Shown piece by piece: positions 1 to 6,745 of a stretch of 64,000 nt of DNA. This DNA is from Thermohalobaculum xanthum (GTDB taxonomy: Bacteria > Pseudomonadota > Alphaproteobacteria > Rhodobacterales > Rhodobacteraceae): contig NZ_JAEHHL010000001.1 in the NCBI RefSeq assembly GCF_016623495.1, forward strand, positions 310,001 through 374,000, written 5' to 3'. Each line of letters opens with the position of its first letter. Position 1 is the stretch's first letter. The notes beneath the pieces were generated by a model. The model saw only the letters and a list, made by a program, of their open reading frames with translations. It did no database searches and was not told where the DNA came from. A program made the translations under genes and the position numbers.

Positions 1-238
1 TGTCCAGGTTCGGGTCGTGGACTTCCTGACCCTCGACCGTGATCGAGCCGCGCTGGATGTCATTCAGCGCGTTGATGCAGCGGATCAGCGTCGACTTGCC
101 CGAGCCCGAGGGACCGATGATGCAGATCACCTCGCCCTTCATCACGTCGAAGGTGATGCCCTTGAGCACCTCGAGATCGCCGAAGGACTTGTGCACGTCC
201 TTGAGCGAGATGATCGGTTGGTCGGGGGTCCAGGTCAT
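1..238 (-). CDS. Polar amino-acid ABC transporter ATP-binding protein (partial, N-terminus only)
   Basis: This is the nucleotide-binding subunit that powers import through the two permeases encoded just upstream on the same strand. Only the first 79 codons are in the window; the gene runs off the left edge. The visible part opens with MTWTPDQPIISLKDVHKSF and has the Walker A loop GPSGSGKST at residues 42-50, typical of the GlnQ/AapP/HisP family. The ATG at 238 is favoured by a GAGGTG ribosome site that overlaps the stop of the preceding permease gene, 9 nt away, so the pair is translationally close-coupled. The substrate (glutamate, aspartate, general L-amino acids) cannot be decided from this fragment. 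Confidence 0.92.
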   Translation of the reverse strand, partial: MTWTPDQPIISLKDVHKSFGDLEVLKGITFDVMKGEVICIIGPSGSGKSTLIRCINALNDIQRGSITVEGQEVHDPNLD

Positions 239-247
239 GGCTGCACC

Positions 248-1180
248 TCAGAGTTTGACGGCAAAGCGCCGCTCGAGCGCGATCGTCAGCCGCGCGATCG
301 GGTAGCAGTAGGCGAAGAACAGGAGCAGCGCGAAGGTGTAGAACGGCACCAGCAGCTCGGGGTGATTGTTCTCGCTCTCCATCGCCTGGCGGGTCAGGGT
401 GATCAGCTCCTCGACGCCCAGCAGCGAGCACAGCGGCGTTGCCATGGTCAGGATCGCGTACCAGTTCATCCAGGGCGGGATCATCCGCTTGTAGCATTGC
501 GGCAGGATGATCTGCCACAGCGTCTGGCGCCGGCTGAAGGCCAGGCTTTCCGACGCCTCCCACTGCGCGGTCGGCACCGACTGGACCGCGCCGCGCACGA
601 TTTCCGAGATGTTGGCCATGACCGGCAGCGACAGGCCGAACACCGCCTTGGTCCAGTCGGGGATCGGGATCACCGTGCCGAACAGCGTCACCTCGAAGGG
701 GAAGGCCAGCAGCACGATGAACAACAGCACCAGCCACGGCGAGTTGCGGAACAGCTGCGTGATGAACCAGGCCGCCTGCCGCACGGGGCGGTAGAGCGAG
801 ATCTGCGCAAGACCCAGCGCGGCGCCCAGCACGGTCCCGATCGCCATCGACAGCACCGAGATCAGCACGTTGAAGAAGAAGCCCGAGGTCACGAGGAACG
901 GGATCCAGCGCCACAGCGCCTCGGTCGCGTCGCCATAGGAATAGCGCACCTGCGCCGCCGCGATCGCGGGCCAGGCAAGCGCGGCGACGAACAGCATGAC
1001 CGGCACCCAGGGCGGGATGCCCGCGACCCAGCGCACCACCAGCATCGGGTCGGGGCCCGTGGTCGCGGGGCGGAAGGGCTTGAGCACGGGCAGGTCCGTG
1101 CGGCCGGGCGCGCCCAGGCCCGGGATCGACCGGATCCCGCGCGGCGCGGGACGGCCCATCGTCAGCGCCTCACGTGCCAT
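248..1180 (-). CDS. Polar amino-acid ABC transporter permease (HisM/AapM type)
   Basis: Inner-membrane permease, 310 aa, second of two permease genes in the operon. A soluble N-terminal extension of about 50 residues precedes several hydrophobic segments. The segment WEASESLAFSRRQTLWQI near residues 205-225 is the EAA-loop region that docks on the ATPase, characteristic of the HisMQ/GlnP family. The start overlaps the end of the upstream permease gene by 11 nt, so the two are probably translated as a pair and form a heterodimeric pore. The long N-terminus resembles AapM-like general amino-acid permeases, but the exact substrate is not visible. Confidence 0.92.
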   Translation of the reverse strand: MAREALTMGRPAPRGIRSIPGLGAPGRTDLPVLKPFRPATTGPDPMLVVRWVAGIPPWVPVMLFVAALAWPAIAAAQVRYSYGDATEALWRWIPFLVTSGFFFNVLISVLSMAIGTVLGAALGLAQISLYRPVRQAAWFITQLFRNSPWLVLLFIVLLAFPFEVTLFGTVIPIPDWTKAVFGLSLPVMANISEIVRGAVQSVPTAQWEASESLAFSRRQTLWQIILPQCYKRMIPPWMNWYAILTMATPLCSLLGVEELITLTRQAMESENNHPELLVPFYTFALLLFFAYCYPIARLTIALERRFAVKL

Positions 1181-1913
1181 AGCCGGGGATCCTCATTGCG
1201 CGCTCCCAGCGGTGCATGCCGAAGACCAGCACCGCGACCAGGAGGATGTAGACGACGAACAGCAGCACCATCGTGGGGTTCTGCGCGCTGGGGTAGTCGT
1301 TCCAGATCGACACCGACTGGTAGAGCAGTTCGGGCACCGCAATGGCGAAGGCCTGCGTCGTGGTCTTCACCAGGTTCACCAGGTTGTTGTTCAGGGCGGG
1401 CAGGCAGACCCGGAAGGCCAGCGGCAGGACGACGTAGCGATAGCTCTGCAGCCGCGAGAAGCCGAGGCTTTCGCTCGCTTCCTGCGTCGATTGCGGCACG
1501 GCCTCGATGCCGGCGCGGAAAATCTCGACATTGAAGGCGCCGGCGAAGAACGACAGCGAGATGATCGCCCAGCCGACGTTCGAGATGATCGGCTGCTGCA
1601 GCCAGCCATCGGGCGAATAGGTCGGCGTGAACTGTCCCAGCGCGAAGTAGAAGAACAGCAGCTGCACGAAGGGCGGCGTATTGCGGAAGAACTGGATGTA
1701 GCCCGCCACCAACAGCCGCACCGGCGCCGCGCGCGCGCCCTGCAACCAGGCGCCGACGATGCCGATGACGACCGAAAGGGCCACGCAGGCGACCGCGAGC
1801 TTGATGGTCATCCAGATGCCCGACAGGATCTTGCCCTGCTGGCGCTCGTCATACATCCAGATGAAGTTCCAGCGCGGCGCGTCCTCGGCCAGCTGACGGA
1901 AGAAGTCCTCCAT
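1170..1913 (-). CDS. Polar amino-acid ABC transporter permease (HisQ/AapQ type)
   Basis: Inner-membrane permease of 247 aa pairing with the next gene. It carries the family segments FFRNTPPFVQLLFFY and, in the EAA loop, QEASESLGFSRLQSYRYV. I place the start at the ATG of MEDFFRQLAED because a GGGAGG ribosome site lies a few bases upstream; the frame stays open 29 codons further upstream but without support. The gene begins 76 nt after the stop of a reverse-transcriptase gene that separates it from the binding-protein gene of the same transporter. That is an unusual interruption of the normal binding protein-permease-permease-ATPase order. Confidence 0.92.
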   Translation of the reverse strand: MEDFFRQLAEDAPRWNFIWMYDERQQGKILSGIWMTIKLAVACVALSVVIGIVGAWLQGARAAPVRLLVAGYIQFFRNTPPFVQLLFFYFALGQFTPTYSPDGWLQQPIISNVGWAIISLSFFAGAFNVEIFRAGIEAVPQSTQEASESLGFSRLQSYRYVVLPLAFRVCLPALNNNLVNLVKTTTQAFAIAVPELLYQSVSIWNDYPSAQNPTMVLLFVVYILLVAVLVFGMHRWERAMRIPGYGT

Positions 1914-1989
1914 CACGCCTCCCATTCCGGCCGGGGCGCTGGGCCGCCCCCGCAACTTTCTGTCCCGGACACTCTGCACGCCCCAAGTG

Positions 1990-3294
1990 TCAAAGCGCAA
2001 CCTTTTGGGCCAGTGCCGCCTCCAGCCGCGCGCGCAGCTTCGCGCCGCGGGCGGGATTGACGGCCTCGGCCCAGGCGATCCTGCCCGCGAGCGCGGCGCG
2101 AAACCGCGGATCGGCGAGGCGCGCGTCGCCGGGGCTGGCGGCGCGGTGGATGATGGCCTTGAGCCGGTCGAACTCCTCGCGCGGCAAGTTGAGGTGGCGG
2201 TTCACCACCAGCCCGGTCACGCATTGCCGGGCTTGGGCGCGCATCACCCGGGTTTTCGCCGCGTTGAGGCGGAAGCCTTCCTCGGCCACGATGCCGGGCA
2301 CCGCGGCCATCAGGGGCGCGACGATGTCAGGGTCGCCCGAGAAGCAGATGTCATCGGCATAACGCGACCATGCCGCCCCGAGGCGGCGTGCCAGTCCCGC
2401 CAGCCGGCGGTCGAGCCCGAAGGCCGATAGGTTGGCCAGCGCGGGCGAGGTCGGAGCGCCCTGTGGCAGGTGCGGGATGCGCAGATAAGGCCGGTCGCCG
2501 GCGCCCAGGCGCTCCATGATCCAGGGGGGCGCCGCGGTCGTGGTCAGCCCCGCAAGGCAGCGCGCCGCGTTGTGCGGGTAGCCCATCGCCCGGAAGATGC
2601 CGAAGACCCTGCCGCGTCCGACCGAGTGGAAGAAATCGGCCAGGTCGAAGCGCAGGACCACCGCCTCGCCCGCGTGGCGCGCGGCGCCGGCCGTCACGCC
2701 CCGCCCGCGGACGAAGCCGAAGGCGTCGCGATGAACCGGCACCGGGTCGAGGATCCCGCGCAGGACCTGGCGCTGCAGGCCCTTGAGCGCGGGCTTCGGG
2801 GCCTCGATCAGGCGCACGCCGCCGGCGCGTTTGGGCACCACGCGGTAGAAATAATGGTTGATCGCGGTCTCCGGCGATGCCTCGGCCCGTCCCGCGAGAT
2901 CGGCGAACTGCGCGAGCCGCTCGGGCGAGAGCATCAGCCATGCCGCCAGCTCGCCCTCGGTCGGCAGTTGCGGCAGGTCGAGGCCGTCAAAGGGCGGCAG
3001 CGGGCGCATGACCGGCGGCTCGGTCTCGGGCGCGGGCCAGACGTTCGTGTTCCGGCAGTGCAGATAGAGATTCTCGAAGGCGGGCGTGCCGGGCAGGGCC
3101 CTCGCCACCACCTGCGGAGGCGGGGTGAGGTCCGACCCCTCGCCGCATGACAGCATCGCGGCGGCAATATCTTTCGCGAGGTGCCGGTGCGCAGGGGGAA
3201 GCCGGCGCGCCAGCACCGCCTGCACTTCGGGCAGGCTCCAGGCGCCTTGCGTCGCGCTGACCGCCAGCCGGTAGGCAAGGGCGCGGGGCTTCAT
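1990..3294 (-). CDS. Retron-type reverse transcriptase (RNA-directed DNA polymerase)
   Basis: 434 aa. Polymerase motifs appear in order: a fingers segment RVVPKRAGGVRLIEAPKP (151-168); motif A FDLADFF with Asp217; motif B LPQGAPTSPALAN (276-288); catalytic YADD (312-315); the thumb-side VTG (359-361) of retron RTs. GAARH (203-207) sits where retron RTs carry NAxxH in region X, so Asn is replaced by Gly. About 140 N-terminal residues precede the RT core and match no domain I recognise; myxobacterial retron RTs also have long N-terminal extensions. No maturase/HNH domain of a group II intron is present. The ATG at 3294 lacks a clear ribosome site. A structured, inverted-repeat-bounded segment lies 43 nt upstream, the expected place for msr-msd. 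No separate effector gene is visible. Retron RTs make branched msDNA and act in phage defence; that role here is inference. Confidence 0.9.
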   Translation of the reverse strand: MKPRALAYRLAVSATQGAWSLPEVQAVLARRLPPAHRHLAKDIAAAMLSCGEGSDLTPPPQVVARALPGTPAFENLYLHCRNTNVWPAPETEPPVMRPLPPFDGLDLPQLPTEGELAAWLMLSPERLAQFADLAGRAEASPETAINHYFYRVVPKRAGGVRLIEAPKPALKGLQRQVLRGILDPVPVHRDAFGFVRGRGVTAGAARHAGEAVVLRFDLADFFHSVGRGRVFGIFRAMGYPHNAARCLAGLTTTAAPPWIMERLGAGDRPYLRIPHLPQGAPTSPALANLSAFGLDRRLAGLARRLGAAWSRYADDICFSGDPDIVAPLMAAVPGIVAEEGFRLNAAKTRVMRAQARQCVTGLVVNRHLNLPREEFDRLKAIIHRAASPGDARLADPRFRAALAGRIAWAEAVNPARGAKLRARLEAALAQKVAL

Positions 3295-3337
3295 GCGGTA
3301 GAGCGCCGGGCGGCGGACCTGGCCGGGGTGCAGCGAA

Positions 3338-3483
3338 CGGTCATGGCCTCACTCGGTCCCGCATGCCCCTGCGTGGGCCTGCGCCCACGGACGGGCATGC
3401 CACGTCTTGCCAGGTCTTGGTCGTCGGGCGGGGATGCCCCGCCCGGGCCCTCGGGTCTCGCGACCCCGGCCAACCCATGACCG
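3338..3483 (-). ncRNA. Candidate retron msr-msd RNA
   Basis: Read on the minus strand, 146 nt are bounded by a perfect 9-bp inverted repeat: CGGTCATGG (3483-3475, a1-like) and CCATGACCG (3346-3338, a2-like). In between, in order: a hairpin GGGTC-GCGA-GACCC with a GNRA loop (3466-3453); a 9-bp hairpin CGGGCGGGG-CAT-CCCCGCCCG (3445-3425); a roughly 25-nt linker; and a 40-nt hairpin (3400-3361) with arms GCATGCCC/GGGCATGC around an inner CGTGGGC-GCAG-GCCCACG stem. This is the layout of known retron RNAs: a1, msr hairpins, one long msd hairpin, a2, then the RT gene. A G follows a1 directly, as a branch point would, but the usual UAGC context is absent. Called from structure and position only. Confidence 0.6.
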
Positions 3484-3498
3484 CCGCTGCTGCGACCC

Positions 3499-3527
3499 AC
3501 GATAGTGCGCGGTAGCAAGGGCGGCAA
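3499..3527 (-). promoter_or_regulatory. Candidate sigma70-type promoter for the retron unit
   Basis: On the minus strand TTGCCG (3527-3522) and TATCGT (3504-3499) are separated by exactly 17 bp. Each box matches its consensus in 4 of 6 positions. A transcript would start near 3492, about 10 nt before the a1-like repeat. The match is modest, so read-through from the binding-protein gene remains possible. Confidence 0.35.
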
Positions 3528-3591
3528 TCCGGGCCGGACGCCGCGCTGCGGGTTTGATGCAGTTGCGCGGAGGTCATGGAAAAATGTTCTT

Positions 3592-3626
3592 ATATCAATG
3601 TATTGCTGTCGATTTCACGCGTGAAA
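3592..3626 (-). repeat. Palindromic interspersed element, copy 1
   Basis: The perfect palindrome TTTCACGCGTGAAA (3613-3626) is followed on the minus strand, after 13 nt, by ATTGATAT (3599-3592). It lies 50 nt past the stop of the binding-protein gene and just upstream of the retron unit, in AT-rich DNA. The same bipartite layout recurs near 32.7 kb and 63.1 kb. Function unknown. Confidence 0.7.
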
Positions 3627-3638
3627 GGACGCGCGGGA

Positions 3639-3667
3639 CCGGCGGCGGAGCCATCGCCCGCCGCCGG
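3639..3667 (-). terminator. GC-rich hairpin after the binding-protein gene
   Basis: A 10-bp perfect inverted repeat CCGGCGGCGG / CCGCCGCCGG with a 9-nt loop lies 9 nt after the stop of the binding-protein gene. No long T-run follows, so it may attenuate transcription or protect the 3' end rather than fully terminate it. Such a hairpin is common between a highly expressed binding-protein gene and its permeases. Confidence 0.5.
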
Positions 3668-3675
3668 CGCATGGC

Positions 3676-4518
3676 TCACTCGGCCAGCCAGTCCTTGAAG
3701 CGTTCGGCCTGTTTCTCGAGATAGGCGGTGGGTTGGATGCCCCACTTCTTCTCCAGTTCGATCAGCGTGCCGTCACGATGCCAGTTGTACTGCATGCCCG
3801 ACATGAACTGGCCGAACACGCACTGCTCCTCGGCCTTGGGCACCGCGAGGCCCCAGGGGTTGTCGTCTTCCGAGGCGAGCGGCATCTCGAACTCCTCGTA
3901 CTGGCCCGAGGAGAGGTCCGACATGATCGAGCTGTCGTCATAGACCCAGGCGATGCATTTCTTGTCGCGCAGCGCCTGCTTGGCCTCGGCGTTGCCCGTG
4001 AAGGCGACGATCTCGGCGCCGTAACGCTCCTCGACGATCTTGTTGTAGAAGGCGCCCTGCTTGCCGCAGACGGGCTTGCCGCGCAGGTCCTCCCACTCCT
4101 TCAGCGCCAGCGCCTTGGGGGCCATCACGTTGGTGCCCGAGGTGTAGTAGTTCGGGCCGACGATGCCGACGATCTCGCGCCGGTCGTTGCGGTCCGACAT
4201 GGTTGCGATCATCAGGTCGATCTTGCCCTGCTCGAGGAACTGCATGCGGTTCGAGGACTGCACGGGGACCAGTTCGAGCTCGACCCCCATGGTGTCGGCC
4301 ACGTCCCTGGCCATGTCGATCTCCATGCCCACGAGCTCGCCCGAGTCGTTCCGGAAGCCCCAGGGCTTGTAGTCGGCCTTGACCCCGACCACGATCTTCC
4401 CGCGCTCCATCACCTTCTTCCAGGTGTCGTTGGTGCATTCCGCCGCGCCGGCCGTCGCCGAGGCGAGGCTCAGGGCGGTCAGTCCGGTGACCGCGGCCGT
4501 CATCAGCTTGTTGTTCAT
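3676..4518 (-). CDS. Polar amino-acid ABC transporter substrate-binding protein
   Basis: Periplasmic receptor, 280 aa, SBP_bac_3 family. The N-terminus MNNKLMTAAVTGLTALSLA ending in ATAGA-AE is a Sec signal peptide. The mature part has the family start GKIVVGVKADYKPWGFRN and the segment GMEIDMARDVADTMGVELEL. The ATG at 4518 is preceded by GGAGGT at good spacing; an open frame 14 codons upstream is not supported. It is the first gene of the transporter operon, but its permeases and ATPase (1913 down to 1) follow only after a reverse-transcriptase unit. The bound amino acid cannot be told by eye. Confidence 0.93.
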   Translation of the reverse strand: MNNKLMTAAVTGLTALSLASATAGAAECTNDTWKKVMERGKIVVGVKADYKPWGFRNDSGELVGMEIDMARDVADTMGVELELVPVQSSNRMQFLEQGKIDLMIATMSDRNDRREIVGIVGPNYYTSGTNVMAPKALALKEWEDLRGKPVCGKQGAFYNKIVEERYGAEIVAFTGNAEAKQALRDKKCIAWVYDDSSIMSDLSSGQYEEFEMPLASEDDNPWGLAVPKAEEQCVFGQFMSGMQYNWHRDGTLIELEKKWGIQPTAYLEKQAERFKDWLAE

Positions 4519-4671
4519 GGTGATACCTCCGTGTCCAGAACTCGCAGGTTGATCCTGCATTCGCTTTCAGGGCCCGAGCCGTTGCCACCCGGCCCCGGGG
4601 CACGCCTCGTTCTTTCGGTGCCCACGTCGTCGGGACACCATAGCGAAGACGCTCGCCGACGTAAGCCCATT

Positions 4672-4714
4672 CAGGGCGCGCAGGGCGCGCAGGGCGCGCA
4701 GGGCGGGGGACGGG
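4672..4714. repeat. 9-bp tandem repeat, four full copies plus a partial
   Basis: The unit CAGGGCGCG is repeated without error four times (4672-4707) and then partly (to 4714). It ends 5 nt from the stop codon of the deacetylase gene (minus strand) and lies in the upstream region of the amino-acid binding-protein gene. Slippage would change copy number; no function is evident. Confidence 0.85.
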
Positions 4715-4718
4715 CGCC

Positions 4719-5741
4719 TCATCCGCCCTCGACCCCTCCGAGGAAGCTCGTGAGGTTGGCCGAGAGGTCGTCCGAAAGGTAGCCGCCCTCCTGCACGATC
4801 ACGAGGGGCAGACCGGTCGCGGCGATCGCGGCGCCGATGCGCCCGAAGCCGGGCGTGGTCAGCGCGAGGCCCTCGAATGGATCGTTCTCGTGCGCGTCGA
4901 GCCCCAGCGCGACGACGATCACATCCGCCCCGAAGGCGCGGATGCGGCCGAGCGCGGTGCCAAGCGTGTCGAGATACACGTCGTCGGTCGTGCCGCGGGG
5001 CAGGGGCAGGTTCAGGTTGCAGCCCAGCCCCGCGCCCTCGCCGCGCTCCTGCGCGTGGCCCCAGAAGAACGGGTAGAAGCGCACCGGGTCCGCGTGGATC
5101 GATACCGTCAGCACGTCGCTGCGTGCATAGAAGATGCCCTGCGTGCCGTTGCCGTGATGCACGTCGACATCCAGGATCGCGGGGCGAAGTCCCTGGCCGC
5201 GCAGGTGCTCGGCCGCGATCGCCGCGTTGTTGAGAAAGCAGAAGCCGCCCGCGAGATCGGCGAAGGCATGATGCCCCGGCGGGCGAGAGAGCGCGTAGAC
5301 GGCCTTCGCGCCGCCCAGGACCAGGTCGGCCCCGGTCAGCGCGCTCTGGGCCGACCAGTAGGCGGCCTCCCACGTTCCCTCCGCGATCGGGCAGGCGGTG
5401 TCGGCCTGGTGATACCCGGCCTGGCCGACGGCCGAGCGGGGATAGCTGACGTCGCGCCGGTCGGGATGGATGTTGGGGATCACCTCGTCCGAGGCGCCGG
5501 CAATTCTGCGCCAGCGTTCGTGGATCGTTTCGAGGAACACGAGATACTCGGGCGTGTGGACCGCGGCGAGCGGGCCCGTGCCATGGTCCGACGGCGCGGC
5601 GAAGGCGCATCCCGCGGCCTCGGCTCCCGATTTGAGGCGGGCGATCCGCTCGGGCTGCTCGGGGCTTGGAAGAACGACGCCGTTGGCCATGAAATGCTTG
5701 GGGTCGTGGCGCCATTGGCGCTCGTTGAAGATCGCTTTCAT
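4719..5741 (-). CDS. Acetylpolyamine amidohydrolase-like deacetylase (histone deacetylase superfamily)
   Basis: 340 aa zinc amidohydrolase of the arginase/deacetylase fold. Signature segments are RPPGHHAF (tandem catalytic His), DVDVHHGNGTQ (zinc Asp and His), LGLDAHENDP (zinc Asp) and a C-terminal QEGGYL with the transition-state-stabilising Tyr region, so all catalytic elements appear intact. Bacterial relatives deacetylate acetylputrescine and other acetylpolyamines. It is the last gene of a minus-strand cluster with a polyamine-type importer, an aminotransferase and a BKACE enzyme, which supports deacetylation of an imported or intermediate acetylated amine. GGAGGAG sits before the chosen ATG. 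Exact substrate is inferred only. Confidence 0.88.
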   Translation of the reverse strand: MKAIFNERQWRHDPKHFMANGVVLPSPEQPERIARLKSGAEAAGCAFAAPSDHGTGPLAAVHTPEYLVFLETIHERWRRIAGASDEVIPNIHPDRRDVSYPRSAVGQAGYHQADTACPIAEGTWEAAYWSAQSALTGADLVLGGAKAVYALSRPPGHHAFADLAGGFCFLNNAAIAAEHLRGQGLRPAILDVDVHHGNGTQGIFYARSDVLTVSIHADPVRFYPFFWGHAQERGEGAGLGCNLNLPLPRGTTDDVYLDTLGTALGRIRAFGADVIVVALGLDAHENDPFEGLALTTPGFGRIGAAIAATGLPLVIVQEGGYLSDDLSANLTSFLGGVEGG

Positions 5742-5804
5742 CCGGCTCCTCCGGGGGCGGTGCGTCCCGCCCCGGCCAATCTGTGACTTCGCCCGGCCCG
5801 CGGG

Positions 5805-6737
5805 TCAGGCTGCGAACCGTGTCCGTTGCGCGCCCTTGAGGCCCAGCATCGCCCGCACCTCGTCGGGAGAGGCGACCCTGCGTCCCAGCCGCTCGACGAT
5901 CTCGCGGATGCGGACGACCTGCTCGGCGTTTGACACGGCCAGCCTGCCGCGGTCGATGTAGAGGTTGTCCTCGAGCCCGACGCGGACATGCCCGCCCATC
6001 GCGGCCGACATGGTGGCGAACGGGATCTGGCTGCGCCCCGCGGCGAGAACCGAGAAACGGTGATCGTCGCCAAAAAGCCGGTCGGCAAGGCGCCGCATGT
6101 GCATGAAGGAATCCGGATCCGCTGCCATCCCGCCGAGGACGCCGAAGACGAACTGGATGAAGAAGGGCGGCTTCACCGCGCCGCGATCCGCAAAATGGCG
6201 CAGCATGTGCAGGTGCCCGATGTCGTAGCACTCGAACTCGAAGCGCGCGCCGCGCTTTTTCCCCATCTCGGCAAGCACATGGGCGATATCGCGCGGCGTG
6301 TTCTTGAAGACCAGGTCCTCTGACCCTTCCAGGAAGGGCTTTTCCCAGTCGTGCTTCCATTCCTTGTAGCGGCTGGCGAGCGGATGGAGCGCGAAGTTCA
6401 TGCTGCCCATGTTGAGCGAGCACATCTCCGGCTCGGCCGCCATCGCCCCGGCCAGACGGTCCTCGAGCGTCATGATGGCGCTGCCGCCGGTCGTGATGTT
6501 GAGCACGGCGTCGCAGCCCGACGCGATGGTGGGCAGGAACTCCATGAAATGCTCGGGCCGCGCCGAGGGGCGGCCATTGGCGGGGTCGCGCGCGTGCAGA
6601 TGAAGGATGCTCGCGCCGGCCGCGGCCGCCTCGATCGCCTGGCGCGCGATCTCGTCGGGCGTGACCGGCAGGTGCGGCGACATCGTCGGCGTGTGGATCG
6701 AGCCGGTGATGGCACAGGTGATGATGATCGGATCCAT
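5805..6737 (-). CDS. Beta-keto acid cleavage enzyme (BKACE, DUF849 family)
   Basis: 310 aa. The family condenses a beta-keto acid with acetyl-CoA to give acetoacetate and a shortened CoA ester; the first member known was the 3-keto-5-aminohexanoate cleavage enzyme of lysine fermentation. Visible hallmarks are the N-terminal IIITCAITGSIHTP, the zinc-site segment ASILHLHARDP (His-x-His), LNITTGGS, and a later VGLEDNLYI. The gene starts 8 nt after the aminotransferase stop, so the two are almost certainly co-translated: the aminotransferase could produce the beta-keto acid this enzyme cleaves. Which keto acid is used cannot be read from the sequence. Confidence 0.9.
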   Translation of the reverse strand: MDPIIITCAITGSIHTPTMSPHLPVTPDEIARQAIEAAAAGASILHLHARDPANGRPSARPEHFMEFLPTIASGCDAVLNITTGGSAIMTLEDRLAGAMAAEPEMCSLNMGSMNFALHPLASRYKEWKHDWEKPFLEGSEDLVFKNTPRDIAHVLAEMGKKRGARFEFECYDIGHLHMLRHFADRGAVKPPFFIQFVFGVLGGMAADPDSFMHMRRLADRLFGDDHRFSVLAAGRSQIPFATMSAAMGGHVRVGLEDNLYIDRGRLAVSNAEQVVRIREIVERLGRRVASPDEVRAMLGLKGAQRTRFAA

Positions 6738-6745
6738 GAAGCCTC

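Noticed and set aside
17-1534. A 505-aa plus-strand frame across the permease genes
   Set aside because: Antisense shadow caused by high GC: its Arg/His/Asp-rich sequence has no domain, while the minus strand encodes two clear ABC permeases.
1990-3294. Group II intron or diversity-generating retroelement
   Set aside because: No maturase or HNH domain, no intron domain V/VI seen, and no template/variable repeat pair or accessory gene; VTG and region X favour a retron.
3613-3626. TTTCACGCGTGAAA as a ParB parS site
   Set aside because: parS is TGTTTCACGTGAAACA; here the half-sites are 2 bp further apart and no parAB genes are near. Treated as a different element.
4672-4714. CRISPR-like array
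   Set aside because: Direct 9-bp units without spacers; no cas genes.
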